The position numbers and the translations under genes were made by a program. Below are positions 34,843 through 43,919 of a DNA stretch of 64,000 bases, one piece after another. Within the stretch, counting starts at the first letter, position 1. The number at the start of each line of letters is the position of its first letter. The notes under the pieces are model-generated. The model searched no databases. It was not told where the DNA came from and saw nothing but the letters and a program-made list of their open reading frames with translations. The stretch comes from Streptomyces fragilis (GTDB taxonomy: Bacteria > Actinomycetota > Actinomycetes > Streptomycetales > Streptomycetaceae): the NCBI RefSeq assembly GCF_003112515.1, contig NZ_BEVZ01000001.1:124001-188000 (forward strand), given 5' to 3'.

Positions 34843-35059
34843 TCGCCGCTCTCCTTCTTCCACGGGCGTTCCCACTGGGTGTCGATGTACCGCTGCACGG
34901 TCGCGGCGGACACGGCCCCGACAGAGACACATCACGAGCATATACGCACAACGTGTTCGATCCGACACGCTGAGTACATCCGGGCGAGCTCGTGATGTGC
35001 GCCACTCCGTGACGCAGCGGGAGGTCCAATTCTCCCACCGGCTGAAGCCGGTGGTCCCC
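33578..35059 (-). mobile_element. IS200/IS605-type (IS1341-like) insertion element with tnpB only
   Basis: About 1,482 bp inserted between the end of cbiQ and the start of cbiO. The left end (upstream of tnpB) has a perfect hairpin, CCACCGGC-tgaa-GCCGGTGG (35035-35054). The right end has ACCCACGCG-TGAA-CGCGCGGGT (33585-33606, one non-Watson-Crick pair). There are no inverted terminal repeats or target duplications, as expected for this family. The boundaries were inferred by reconstructing the cbiQ-cbiO junction and are ambiguous by the 2 bp TG shared at both ends. Confidence 0.8.
35035..35054. repeat. Left-end subterminal hairpin of the insertion element
   Basis: Perfect 8-bp stem CCACCGGC/GCCGGTGG with loop TGAA, 5 bp inside the inferred element boundary. 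Such hairpins are the TnpA recognition sites of IS200/IS605 elements. Confidence 0.85.
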
Positions 35060-35070
35060 TGGAAGGAATG

Positions 35071-35826
35071 ATGGACCCTGTGACCACGGACGATGTGACG
35101 TACTCCCTGGAGGTCTCCGGCCTCGCCTTCGCCTACCCGGACGGCCACCAGGCCCTGTTCGGCGTCGACTTCGCCCTGGAGCGCGGTGAACGCGTCGCGC
35201 TCCTCGGCCCCAACGGCGCCGGGAAGACCACCCTGGTGCTGCACCTCAACGGCATCCTCACGGCCGGCGCGGGCAGCGTGCGGGTGGCCGGCCTGCCGGT
35301 GGACCGCGCCCACATGGCGGAGATCCGGCAGCGGGTCGGCATCGTCTTCCAGGACCCCGACGACCAGCTCTTCATGCCCACCGTCCGCGAGGACGTCGCC
35401 TTCGGCCCGGCCAACGCCGGGCTGCGCGGCGCGGAGCTGGAAGCCCGGGTGACCCGGGCGCTGGAACGGGTCGGCATGGCCGAGCACGCCGGCCGGCCCC
35501 CGCACCACCTGTCGTTCGGGCAGCGGCGCCGGGTCGCGGTGGCCACGGTGCTGGCGATGGAGCCGGAGATCCTCGTCCTCGACGAGCCGTCCTCCAACCT
35601 CGACCCCGCCTCCCGGCGCGAGCTCGCCGAGATCCTGACCTCGCTGGACGTCACCGTCCTGATGGTCACCCACGACCTGCCGTACGCGATGGAGCTCTGC
35701 CCGCGCTCGCTGGTCCTCTCCGGCGGCACGATCGTGGCCGACGGGCCGACGCCGAAGCTGCTGGCCGACGAGGCGCTGCTGCGGGCGAACCGGCTGGAGC
35801 TGCCGTACGGGTTCTCGCCCCGCTGA
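35071..35826 (+). CDS. cbiO: ECF transporter ATPase CbiO
   Basis: 251 residues. Walker A is GPNGAGKTT (about 46-54), the Q-loop lies in FQDPDDQLF, the signature is LSFGQRRRVAVA and Walker B is ILVLDEPSSNLD. The H-loop is MVTHD. The FQDPDDQ loop is typical of ECF ATPases. It energises uptake by the CbiM/CbiQ membrane complex. ATG 35071 (ATG 35068 is less likely) follows GGAAGG. Its start would have overlapped the original cbiQ stop as TGATG before the insertion. The element may now reduce cotranscription with cbiMQ. Confidence 0.92.
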   Translation: MDPVTTDDVTYSLEVSGLAFAYPDGHQALFGVDFALERGERVALLGPNGAGKTTLVLHLNGILTAGAGSVRVAGLPVDRAHMAEIRQRVGIVFQDPDDQLFMPTVREDVAFGPANAGLRGAELEARVTRALERVGMAEHAGRPPHHLSFGQRRRVAVATVLAMEPEILVLDEPSSNLDPASRRELAEILTSLDVTVLMVTHDLPYAMELCPRSLVLSGGTIVADGPTPKLLADEALLRANRLELPYGFSPR

Positions 35827-36023
35827 ACCGGGCAGCCGGGTCCTGTGGAACCGCGGCGGCCCGCCACCACCCGGCCCGGCGACCGCGGGTCCTGTGACCG
35901 CCGCCACGCGGTGGCGCGGAATCGGGGCCGTGGCACGCTTGTTGCGCCCGTTGGCGCAGCGCGCCGCGAAGGCGTACCGGCGTCGTGGGAACGTCCAGGG
36001 CGCCGCGAGAACACGAGGGAGCG

Positions 36024-37214
36024 GTGGACCAGGTGGACGTCGACGGCACGGTGACCGACCGGTTCGCCCCGGTCCGGGAGGCCTTCGCGCGCAACTTCAC
36101 GCACCGCGGCGAACGCGGCGCGGCGGTCGCCGTCCACCTGCACGGCCGCAAGGTCGTCGACCTGTGGGGCGGCGCCCGGGACGTCGACGGCGGCGGGGAC
36201 GACGCGCCCTGGCAGCCGGGCACGGCGCAGATCGTGCGGTCGGCCACCAAGGGCGTGGCGGCGGCCGTGGTGCTGCTGCTCCACCAGCGGGGCGTGCTGG
36301 ACCTGGACGAGCCGGTGGCCTCGTACTGGCCCGCGTTCAAGGCGGCGGGCAAGGAGCGGGTCACCGTCCGGCACCTGCTGGCCCACCGGGCCGGGGTACC
36401 GGCCGTGGACCGCCCGCTGACCCCCGCCGAGTCCCTGGACCCGGACCGCACCGAGGCGGCGATCGCCGCGCAGGCCCCCGCCTGGGAGCCGGGGACCGCG
36501 CACGGCTACCACGCGCAGACCTACGGGTGGCTGCTCGGCGGGCTGGTGCGGCAGGTGACCGGGGTGTCGCTGGGCTCCTGGCTGGCCGCGGAGGTCACCG
36601 GGCCGTCCCGCGCCGACCTGTGGATCGGCCTCCCGGAGGCCGAGGCGGCCCGGGCCGGACGGTGCGGGCCGCTGCCGGCGCCGGAGCCGGGGGGCGGGGC
36701 CGGAATCAAGGCGCGGCCCAAGCGGGAGGTGTCGCAGGCGTACGCGGACCCGCGGTCGCTCACCCGGCGGGCGTTCGGCGCGGTCTCCCCCGCGGCGGAC
36801 GAGAACGACCCGGCGTACCGGGCGGGCGAGTCCCCCGCCTCGGGCGGCGTCGCCACGGCGGAGGGTCTGTCCCGCTTCTACGCGGCGCTGTCCGGCGGAC
36901 TCGACGGCCGCGCCGCGCTGTTCACCCCTGAGACCCTCGAACTCGCCCGCACCGAACACTCGGTGGGCGCCGACCGGGTGCTGGTCGTCAACACCCGTTT
37001 CGGCGCGGGGTACATGCTGCACAGCCCGGCCTCACCGCTGCTCGGCCCCGGCTCCTTCGGCCACCCCGGCCGGGGCGGGGCCCTGGGGTTCGCCGACCCG
37101 GAGAGCGGCGTCGCCTTCGGCTACGTCACCAACGGCTTCCTGAAGTCCGTCACGGCCGACCCCCGCGCCCAGGCGCTGGTGCGGGCGGTGCGGGAGTCCC
37201 TGGCCGGCGGCTAG
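36024..37214 (+). CDS. EstB-type serine beta-lactamase/esterase family protein
   Basis: 396 residues of the beta-lactamase-related (class C/EstB) fold. Nucleophile motif S-x-x-K is SATK near residue 72. The Tyr motif is in HGYHAQTYGW near 160, and the C-terminal GHPGRGGALGFADP corresponds to the KTG-like strand. There is no signal peptide, so it is cytoplasmic and more likely an esterase or peptidase than an antibiotic resistance enzyme. GTG 36024 is close to GAGGGAG (2 bp); GTG 36033 is an alternative. The stop overlaps the convergent GNAT gene by 4 bp. Confidence 0.85.
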   Translation: MDQVDVDGTVTDRFAPVREAFARNFTHRGERGAAVAVHLHGRKVVDLWGGARDVDGGGDDAPWQPGTAQIVRSATKGVAAAVVLLLHQRGVLDLDEPVASYWPAFKAAGKERVTVRHLLAHRAGVPAVDRPLTPAESLDPDRTEAAIAAQAPAWEPGTAHGYHAQTYGWLLGGLVRQVTGVSLGSWLAAEVTGPSRADLWIGLPEAEAARAGRCGPLPAPEPGGGAGIKARPKREVSQAYADPRSLTRRAFGAVSPAADENDPAYRAGESPASGGVATAEGLSRFYAALSGGLDGRAALFTPETLELARTEHSVGADRVLVVNTRFGAGYMLHSPASPLLGPGSFGHPGRGGALGFADPESGVAFGYVTNGFLKSVTADPRAQALVRAVRESLAGG

Positions 37215-37717
37215 GAGGGGGCCTGCAGCGGCAGGTGCATCACGTGCACGCCGACCAGGCCGTGCACGGGGTGCCGGAACGCCTCCGGGACGGTGCCCAC
37301 CACGCGGAACCCGAGCGACTCGTACAGCCGCACCGCGCGGGTGTTCGTCTCCACCACCGCGTTGAACTGGATCGCCCGGAACCCGGACCCGCGCGCCCAC
37401 GCGATCACGTACGCGCACAGCGCGCGGCCGACGCCGCGGCCGTGGTGGTCGGGATCGACCATGAAGCTGGCGCTGGCCATGTGGGCGGCGTTGCCGGCGC
37501 GGGACGCGTTGCAGTTCATCTTCGCCGAGCCGACGATCCGCCCGTCGTCCGCCACGGCCACGACGGTGCGGTCCGGGGCGGGCAGCACCCACCAGCCGCG
37601 GGCCTCCTGCTCGCCGAGGGCCGGCGGGTACGGGTAGGTCTCGCCGGCCGCCACGATCCGCCGGAAGAACGGCCAGATGCCGGCCCAGTCGTCCCCGGTC
37701 GCCTCACGGATCTCCAT
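37211..37717 (-). CDS. GNAT-family N-acetyltransferase
   Basis: 168 residues. It has the acetyl-CoA loop in DPDHHGRGVGRALCAYVI, a beta-bulge region FNAVVETNTRAVRLYESLGF and the N-terminal MEIREATGDDWAGIWPFFR. This resembles phosphinothricin/amino-acid acetyltransferase-like GNATs, but the substrate cannot be deduced. ATG 37717 has GAGGATCCGGGG upstream. Confidence 0.87.
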   Translation of the reverse strand: MEIREATGDDWAGIWPFFRRIVAAGETYPYPPALGEQEARGWWVLPAPDRTVVAVADDGRIVGSAKMNCNASRAGNAAHMASASFMVDPDHHGRGVGRALCAYVIAWARGSGFRAIQFNAVVETNTRAVRLYESLGFRVVGTVPEAFRHPVHGLVGVHVMHLPLQAPS

Positions 37718-37981
37718 CCCCGGATCCTCCCCTCCCCGGCCCACCCCCACAACGCGTTTTCCCCCGCCGCGCCGGCGGTGCGGGGACCGGCCCGCCGGCG
37801 GCGTCACCCGTCCGCCCCGGCGGCCCGCCCGCCGGGGGGGGCGACGACCGTCGCGCCGGCCCGCCGCCCTCGCGCGGGCCCGTTCCGCCGCCCCCCGCGC
37901 GGGCCCGTCCCGCGTCGCGGGCCCCACCGGCCGTCCGCCGCCCGAGTTGCCCACCCGGCCGGGCCGCCGAAGCATGGTGGG

Positions 37982-40900
37982 GTGACCTTTTTGCGCCTGC
38001 CCCACATCCGCGGCGACCTGCTGTGCTTCGTGGCCGAGGACGACCTCTGGCTGGCGCCCTTGGAGAAGGGCGGCGAGTGCGGCCGGGCCTGGCGGCTCAC
38101 CTCCGACCGCACCAAGGTCGGCCACCCCCGCTTCTCGCCGGACGGCACGCTGATCGCCTACACCTCCTGGCACACCCTGGTCCCCGAGGTCCACGTGCTG
38201 CCGGTGGAGGGCGGCGAGCCGACCCGGCTGACCTACTGGGGCGGCCCGGACGCCCGGGTCTGCGGCTGGACGCCGCCCGACCCGGACCTCGGCGGCCGCA
38301 GCGACATCCTCGCCGTCTCCTCGCACGGCCGGCCCTTCCCGGTCACCTTCTCCCACGCCGTCCCGCTGGACGGCGGCCCCGGCGCGCCGCTGCGCTGGGG
38401 CCCGGTCTCCGACATCGACCTCACCGCCGCCCCCGAGGCCGCCGCCCAGGGCGGGGCGAGCGACGACTGGCGCACCCTCCTGCTCACCGGCACGCCCCCG
38501 CACGAGCCGGCCTCCTGGAAGCGCTACCGCGGCGGCGCCGCCGGCCGCCTGTGGCTGGACGGGCAGCGGCTGCTCGCCGATCTCGGCGGCCACCTCGACT
38601 CCCCGCAGTTCGTCGGCGACCGGATCGCCTTCCTCTCCGACCACGAGGGCGTCGGCAACCTCTACTCCTGCGCCCTGGACGGCACCGGCCTGCGCCGCCA
38701 CACCGACCACGCCGAGTTCTACGCCCGCCACGCCTCCGGCGACGGCACCCGGGTGGTCTACCAGTGCGCCGGCGACCTGTGGATCGTCGACGACCTGACG
38801 GCGGACTCCGAGCCGCGCAGGCTGGACGTGCGCACCTCGGGGCCGCGCGCCGGCCGCCGCGTGCACCAGGTGCCGGCCGCGCAGCACGTCGGGGGGATCG
38901 CGGTGGACGAGACCGGCCGGGCGAGCGCCGTGGTGGTGCGCGGCAGCCTGTACTGGCTCACCCACCGCGACGGTCCGGCGCGGACCATCACCGACGTGCC
39001 GGGCGTGCGGGTGCGGCTGCCGGAGACGCTGGGCGGCAGCGGACGCATCGCCTACGTGACGGACGCGGAGGGCGAGGACGCCGTCGAGATCGCCTACCTG
39101 CCCCGCGCCACCGGCGACCGCGCCCCGCACCGGCTGGCCTCCGGCCGGCTGGGCCGGGTGCTGGAGATGACCGCCGACCCGGACGGCAACCGTCTGGCGG
39201 TCGCCTCCCACGACGGGAGGCTGATGCTGATCACCGTCTCGGACGACGCCGGGTCCGACACGGAGGCGTACGGCTCGGTCACCGAACTGGTCCGCTCCGG
39301 CAACGGCCCGGTCCGCGACCTCGCCTTCTCCCCCGACGGCGCCTGGCTGACCTGGTCGCACCCGACGGTCGGGCGGACCCTGCGCAAGATCAGGCTGGCC
39401 CGGATCAAGGACGGCCTGGTCGTCGACGTCACCGACGGCCGCTTCGAGGACGAGAGCCCGGTCTTCACCAGCGACGGCCGCTACCTGGCCTTCCTGTCCT
39501 GGCGCGGCTTCGACCCGGTGTACGACGTGCACACCGGCGACCTGTCCTTCCCGCTGGGCTCCCGCCCCTACCTGGTGCCGCTGTCCTCCGCCACGCCGTC
39601 GCCGTTCGCCCTCTCCCCCGAGGGCCGCCCGGCGGCGGGCGGACTGGAACTGGAGGGGTCCGACGAGCCCGGCGTGGTCTCCATCGAGACGGAAGGACTG
39701 GAGAGCCGGGTCACGCCGTTCCCGGTGGCCGCGTCCAAGTACTCCTCGCTCACGCCGGTGGCGGGCGGCGGACTGGTCTGGCTGCGCTGGCCGATCTCCG
39801 GGGCGCTCGGCGAGACCTTCGCCAACCCGGACGACCCGAGCGACCGGCCGTCCCTGGAGCACTTCACCATCGCCAAGGCGCGGCGCACCGAACTGGTCCA
39901 CCACCTGGAGTGGTTCGGCGTCAGCGGGGACGGCAGCCGGCTGGTCGTCGTCCAGGACGGCGAGCTGCGGGCGATGCCCGCCACCGAGCCCGGGGACCTG
40001 GACACCACCGTGTGGATCGACGCCCGGCGCATCTCGCACCGGGTCGACCCGGGCGCCGAGTGGCGGCAGGCCTTCGAGGAGGCCGGGCGGATCACCCGGG
40101 CCTACTTCTGGGACCCCGGCATGTGCGGCATCGACTGGGACGCGGTCCTCGCCCAGTACCGGCCGCTGGTGGAGCGGGTCACCACCCCCGACGAGTTCGC
40201 CGACCTGCTGCGCGAGGTGCTGGGCGAGCTGGGCACCTCGCACGCCTACGTCACCCCGGCCCGCCGCAACGAGGGCCCGCCGCACTACCAGCGCCGTCAG
40301 GGCCTGCTCGGCGCGGACCTGGTGCGCAGCCCGGCGGGCTGGCAGGTCAGGCGGATCCTGCCGGGCGACTCCTCCGACTCGCGTGCCCGCTCCCCGCTGG
40401 CCGGCACCGGCATCCGTGAGGGCGCGGTGCTCACCCACGTGAACGGCCGCCCGGTGGAGGTCACCGCCGGCCCCTTCCCGCTGCTGGCGGGCACCGGGGA
40501 CACCACCGTGGAGCTCACCTTCGCCTCCCCCGGCGGCGGGCCCACCCGCCGGGTCGCCGTGCTGCCGCTGACCGACGAGCGGCCGCTGCGCTACCAGACG
40601 TGGGTGGCCGAACGGCGGGAGATCGTGCGGGAGCTCAGCGAGGGCAGGTGCGGCTACCTGCACATCCCCGACATGGGCGGATCCGGCTGGGCCCAGTTCA
40701 GCCGCGACGTGCGGATGGAGGTCTCCCGGCCCGCGCTGATCGTCGACGTGCGCGGCAACGCGGGCGGGCACATCAGCGAACTGGTCGTGGAGCAGCTGAC
40801 CCGCACCATCCTCGGCTGGGACGTCACCCGCCACGCGGAGCCGGTCTCCTACGCCTCCAACGCCCCGCGCGGCCCGGTGGTGGCCGTCGCCGACGAGGCG

Positions 40901-41272
40901 ACCTCGTCCGACGGCGACATGATCACCGCGGCGTTCAAGCTGCTGGAGCTCGGCCCTGTGGTGGGCCAGCGGACCTGGGGCGGCGTGGTCGGCATGACCG
41001 GCCGGCACCGCCTCGGCGACGGCACGGTCATCACCGTCCCGATGAACGCGGCCTGGTTCGACGCGTACGGCTGGTCCGTCGAGAACCACGGCGTGGAGCC
41101 GGACGTCGAGGCGCTGCGCACGCCGCTGGACTGGGCCGAGGGCCGCCTCACCGGCCTCGAGGAGGCCGTCCGCATCGCCCTCGACCTGCTCTCCGAGCGC
41201 CCCGCCGCCACCCCGCCGTCCCACGACGCCGTTCCCGACCGCACCCGTCCCCCGCTCCCGCCGAGGCCGTGA
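37982..41272 (+). CDS. Tricorn protease
   Basis: 1,096 residues, the normal size of tricorn core proteases. Two N-terminal beta-propellers (about 1-690) have TolB/WD-like FSPDG motifs and dominate the protein. They are followed by a helical/PDZ region (RRILPGDSSDSRA, GIREGAVLTHVNGRPVEV) and a tail-specific-protease domain. Catalytic candidates are Ser-His in GTSHAYV (about 755), nucleophile Ser in DEATSSDGDM (about 977) and Glu in ENHGVEPDVE (about 1037). It forms large assemblies that cut peptides released by the proteasome. GTG 37982 matches the family N-terminus (TFLRLPHIRGDLLCF). A tricorn enzyme is characterised in S. coelicolor. Confidence 0.93.
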   Translation: MTFLRLPHIRGDLLCFVAEDDLWLAPLEKGGECGRAWRLTSDRTKVGHPRFSPDGTLIAYTSWHTLVPEVHVLPVEGGEPTRLTYWGGPDARVCGWTPPDPDLGGRSDILAVSSHGRPFPVTFSHAVPLDGGPGAPLRWGPVSDIDLTAAPEAAAQGGASDDWRTLLLTGTPPHEPASWKRYRGGAAGRLWLDGQRLLADLGGHLDSPQFVGDRIAFLSDHEGVGNLYSCALDGTGLRRHTDHAEFYARHASGDGTRVVYQCAGDLWIVDDLTADSEPRRLDVRTSGPRAGRRVHQVPAAQHVGGIAVDETGRASAVVVRGSLYWLTHRDGPARTITDVPGVRVRLPETLGGSGRIAYVTDAEGEDAVEIAYLPRATGDRAPHRLASGRLGRVLEMTADPDGNRLAVASHDGRLMLITVSDDAGSDTEAYGSVTELVRSGNGPVRDLAFSPDGAWLTWSHPTVGRTLRKIRLARIKDGLVVDVTDGRFEDESPVFTSDGRYLAFLSWRGFDPVYDVHTGDLSFPLGSRPYLVPLSSATPSPFALSPEGRPAAGGLELEGSDEPGVVSIETEGLESRVTPFPVAASKYSSLTPVAGGGLVWLRWPISGALGETFANPDDPSDRPSLEHFTIAKARRTELVHHLEWFGVSGDGSRLVVVQDGELRAMPATEPGDLDTTVWIDARRISHRVDPGAEWRQAFEEAGRITRAYFWDPGMCGIDWDAVLAQYRPLVERVTTPDEFADLLREVLGELGTSHAYVTPARRNEGPPHYQRRQGLLGADLVRSPAGWQVRRILPGDSSDSRARSPLAGTGIREGAVLTHVNGRPVEVTAGPFPLLAGTGDTTVELTFASPGGGPTRRVAVLPLTDERPLRYQTWVAERREIVRELSEGRCGYLHIPDMGGSGWAQFSRDVRMEVSRPALIVDVRGNAGGHISELVVEQLTRTILGWDVTRHAEPVSYASNAPRGPVVAVADEATSSDGDMITAAFKLLELGPVVGQRTWGGVVGMTGRHRLGDGTVITVPMNAAWFDAYGWSVENHGVEPDVEALRTPLDWAEGRLTGLEEAVRIALDLLSERPAATPPSHDAVPDRTRPPLPPRP

Positions 41273-41298
41273 CCGCGCGGTCGGTGCCCGCCCGGCGG

Positions 41299-41775
41299 TC
41301 AGAGCCGCTTGGCCATGCAGATGCTGTTCTCGTGGAAGCGGTAGTAGCCGAACTTGCCGCAGCGCTCGTAGCCGGAGGAGCCGTACAGGGCGACGGCCTC
41401 GGGCTGCTGGTCGCCGGTCTCCAGGACCATGCGGGTGCGGCCGGCGGCGCGGGCGTCGTCCTCGAGCAGGGCGAGGATGCGGCGGGCCAGGCCCAGGCCG
41501 CGGCACTGCTCGATCACGAACATCCGCTTGAGCTCGGCGTCGCCGTCCTGGTTGCCCTCCTCGTTCTCGTCCTGCGCGCGCCAGCCGCCGGTCGCGACCG
41601 GGCGGTCCTGCTCGTCGTAGGCGATCAGGAAGAGCCCGTTCGGCGGGCGGAAGTCGTCGGGGTGCAGGACGGTGGCGTCGCCGCCGTCGCCGTAACGGCG
41701 CCGGTACTCCTCCTGGACCTCGTCGTTCAGCTTCACGGCGTCGGGGTGGTCGAACGGGACAGTGCGGATGTTCAT
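41299..41775 (-). CDS. GNAT-family N-acetyltransferase
   Basis: 158 residues. The acetyl-CoA motif is QCRGLGLARRILALLEDDARAAG and the C-terminal block is ETGDQQPEAVALYGSSGYE, the common small-molecule/amino-acid GNAT layout. An unusual acidic loop DENEEGNQDGD precedes beta-4. The substrate is unknown. ATG 41775. It is divergent from the exonuclease III gene. Confidence 0.87.
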   Translation of the reverse strand: MNIRTVPFDHPDAVKLNDEVQEEYRRRYGDGGDATVLHPDDFRPPNGLFLIAYDEQDRPVATGGWRAQDENEEGNQDGDAELKRMFVIEQCRGLGLARRILALLEDDARAAGRTRMVLETGDQQPEAVALYGSSGYERCGKFGYYRFHENSICMAKRL

Positions 41776-41837
41776 GGCGGGGATCGTACTTCCGTGCTCT
41801 TCGGCGAACTGACGGGCGGGTCCGTCCAGTGTGCCGG

Positions 41838-41843
41838 TATTGT
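41838..41843 (+). promoter_or_regulatory. -10 element TATTGT of a probable leaderless promoter (exonuclease III)
   Basis: TATTGT lies 6 nt before GTG 41850; no Shine-Dalgarno sequence is present. Confidence 0.5.
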
Positions 41844-41849
41844 GCTCCG

Positions 41850-42653
41850 GTGCTTACTGTGACCTCCGTCAACGTCAACGGGCTCCGCGCCGCCGCCAAG
41901 AAGGGCTTCGTCGAGTGGCTGGCGGAGACCTCCGCCGATGTGCTGTGCCTGCAGGAGGTGCGGGCCGAGCCGGGCCAGCTCCCGCAGGCCGCCGGCGCCC
42001 CGGAGGGCTGGCACGTCGTCCACGCGCCGTCCGCCGCCAAGGGCAGGGCCGGCGTCTCGCTGTACACCCGCCGTGAGCCGGACGCGGTGCGCGTCGGGTT
42101 CGGGTCCGAGGAGTTCGACACCACCGGCCGCTACGTGGAGGCGGACCTGCCGGGCGTCACCGTCGCCAGCCTCTACCTGCCCTCCGGCGAGGTCGGCACC
42201 GAGCGGCAGGACGAGAAGTACCGGTTCATGGACGAGTTCCTGGTGTACCTGAAGGCGCTGCGCGAGCGCGCCGCGGCCGACGGCCGCGAGGTGCTGGTCT
42301 GCGGCGACTGGAACATCGCCCACGCCGAGGCCGACCTCAGGAACTGGCGCGCCAACCGCAAGAGCTCCGGCTTCCTGCCGGAGGAGCGCGAGTGGCTGAC
42401 CCGGGTGCTCTCGCCCGGCGACGGCGGCTACGTGGACGTGGTCCGCGCCCTGCACCCGGACACGGAGGGGCCGTACTCCTGGTGGTCCTACCGGGGCCGC
42501 GCCTTCGACAACGACAGCGGCTGGCGCATCGACGTGCAGGCGGCGACCAAGGGCCTCGCGGACCGCGCGGTCAAGGGCTTCGTCGAGCGGGCGGCCACCC
42601 ACGAGGAGCGCTGGTCGGACCACGCGCCGGTGACGGTCGTCTACGACCTCTAG
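41850..42653 (+). CDS. xth: Exodeoxyribonuclease III (AP endonuclease)
   Basis: 267 residues of the ExoIII/APE fold. It has VTSVNVNGLRAA, the Glu metal ligand in CLQEVRAE, VCGDWNIAHAEADLRNW, RIDVQAAT and the terminal WSDHAPV with the catalytic Asp-His. It cleaves at abasic sites and removes 3'-blocking groups in base excision repair. GTG 41850 fits the leaderless geometry and the usual N-terminus. Confidence 0.94.
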   Translation: MLTVTSVNVNGLRAAAKKGFVEWLAETSADVLCLQEVRAEPGQLPQAAGAPEGWHVVHAPSAAKGRAGVSLYTRREPDAVRVGFGSEEFDTTGRYVEADLPGVTVASLYLPSGEVGTERQDEKYRFMDEFLVYLKALRERAAADGREVLVCGDWNIAHAEADLRNWRANRKSSGFLPEEREWLTRVLSPGDGGYVDVVRALHPDTEGPYSWWSYRGRAFDNDSGWRIDVQAATKGLADRAVKGFVERAATHEERWSDHAPVTVVYDL

Positions 42654-42686
42654 GCGACGGCCTGCGCGGGCAGGCGGACACGCGAA

Positions 42687-42712
42687 GGGCGCCCCCGGTG
42701 AAGGGGGCGCCC
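42687..42712. terminator. Bidirectional terminator after exonuclease III gene
   Basis: GGGCGCCCCC and GGGGGCGCCC form a perfect 10-bp stem with a 6-base loop between two convergent genes. Confidence 0.85.
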
Positions 42713-42752
42713 TCGTCACAGGATCAGGCTGCGCGCGGTGCCGGGGCCTGCG

Positions 42753-42953
42753 TCAGATCGTGTCCTCGTCGTAGATGTCGTCCTCCGACGGCGAGCGACG
42801 CTGGCGGTCGTTCTCGTGCTGCGGCGAGGACGAACGGTCGCGCTGCGGGCGCGACGGGCGCTCCTCCTGCTGCTCACGGTTCTGACCCATGCGCTGGCCG
42901 GCCTCCTGCTGGAGACGCTCGGCCTTGTCCTGGAACTGGTCCTTGATGCCCAT
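42753..42953 (-). CDS. Small hydrophilic protein, probably disordered C-terminus
   Basis: 66 residues from ATG 42951-42953, which has GGAG upstream. The N-terminal 25 residues (MGIKDQFQDKAERLQQEAGQ) look like a helix as in CsbD-like stress proteins. The rest is Gln/Arg/Glu/Ser-rich and ends in EDDIYDEDTI. Function is unknown. Confidence 0.7.
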   Translation of the reverse strand: MGIKDQFQDKAERLQQEAGQRMGQNREQQEERPSRPQRDRSSSPQHENDRQRRSPSEDDIYDEDTI

Positions 42954-43031
42954 GTCGGTCACTCCAAGAGTGGTGAGGGGATCGGGGCTCGACCAGCGTG
43001 ACACGGCCGTGCACGCAGCGCATTTCGATCA

Positions 43032-43919
43032 TCACCCACTGTGGTGGGCCGTCCTCTCCTGCTCGTCGGCGGCGCCTCCGGCGCCCACCAGACCGGGCCT
43101 GACCTGGTCGAGACGGTCGTCGAACCGCCGCACCTCGCGGGGCCCGATCGTGCCGATCAGCGTGGGCAGCGCGCCCCGGATCGACTGCATGCCGCGCAGC
43201 CACCACTGCCCGTAGACGTGCGCGGAGCGCCGCTCGATGCCGTCCACCAGCCGGTCCACGGCGGGGCCGAGCGGATAGGTCTTGTTGGTCGGCCACGGCA
43301 GCCGCTTGCGCAGCTCGCGCATCACGTCGTCCTGGTCGGCGCCGCGCACCATGTCGGTGTCGGTCCACGACAGGTAACCGACGCCCACGTCCACGCCCTT
43401 GTGGCCGACCTCGCCGCGCAGGCAGTGCGCGTACGCCTCGACGCCGGACTTGGAGGCGCAGTACGCCGACATCATCGGGGCCGGGGTGAGCGCGGCCAGC
43501 GAGGCGATCTGCAGCAGGTAGCCGCGGGTCTCCATCAGCGCCGGCAGGAACGCCCGCGCGGTGACCGCCGAGCCGATCAGGTTGACCTCGATCACCCGCC
43601 GCCAGGCGTCGGCGTCGGAGCTGACGAGCGGACCGCCGGTGGCGACGCCCGCGTTGGCGATCACGATGTCGATCCGCCCGAACCGCTCCTTGACCTCGGC
43701 GGCCACCTGGTTCATGGCGTCCTGGTCGGTGACGTCGGCGTGCCACCAGTCGCTCTCGGCGTACAGGCGGCCGGAGACCTCCTTGAGCCGCTCCGGCTCG
43801 AGGCCCACCAGCGCCACCTTCACGCCGCGCACCGACAGTTTGCGGGCCAGCAGTTCGCCGACGCCCCGCGCGCCGCCGGTGACGACGGCGACCCGCCCTT
43901 CCAGGTTGACCTTGCTCAT
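43032..43919 (-). CDS. Short-chain dehydrogenase/reductase
   Basis: 295 residues. The cofactor motif is TGGARGVGELLA, then NAGVATGG and the catalytic Tyr-x3-Lys in SAYCASK. An extended C-terminal region contains aromatic residues. The substrate is unknown. It is the third gene of a translationally coupled operon (its start overlaps the hydrolase stop by 4 bp). The order monooxygenase-hydrolase-SDR recalls the first genes of the mycobacterial mymA operon. Confidence 0.9.
   Translation of the reverse strand: MSKVNLEGRVAVVTGGARGVGELLARKLSVRGVKVALVGLEPERLKEVSGRLYAESDWWHADVTDQDAMNQVAAEVKERFGRIDIVIANAGVATGGPLVSSDADAWRRVIEVNLIGSAVTARAFLPALMETRGYLLQIASLAALTPAPMMSAYCASKSGVEAYAHCLRGEVGHKGVDVGVGYLSWTDTDMVRGADQDDVMRELRKRLPWPTNKTYPLGPAVDRLVDGIERRSAHVYGQWWLRGMQSIRGALPTLIGTIGPREVRRFDDRLDQVRPGLVGAGGAADEQERTAHHSG

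Noticed and set aside
34478..35038. Second frame at the left end of the insertion element that might be a TnpA or accessory gene.
   Set aside because: It shows no Y1 transposase motifs and lies antiparallel or out of frame over tnpB; it is a shadow of the tnpB coding bias.
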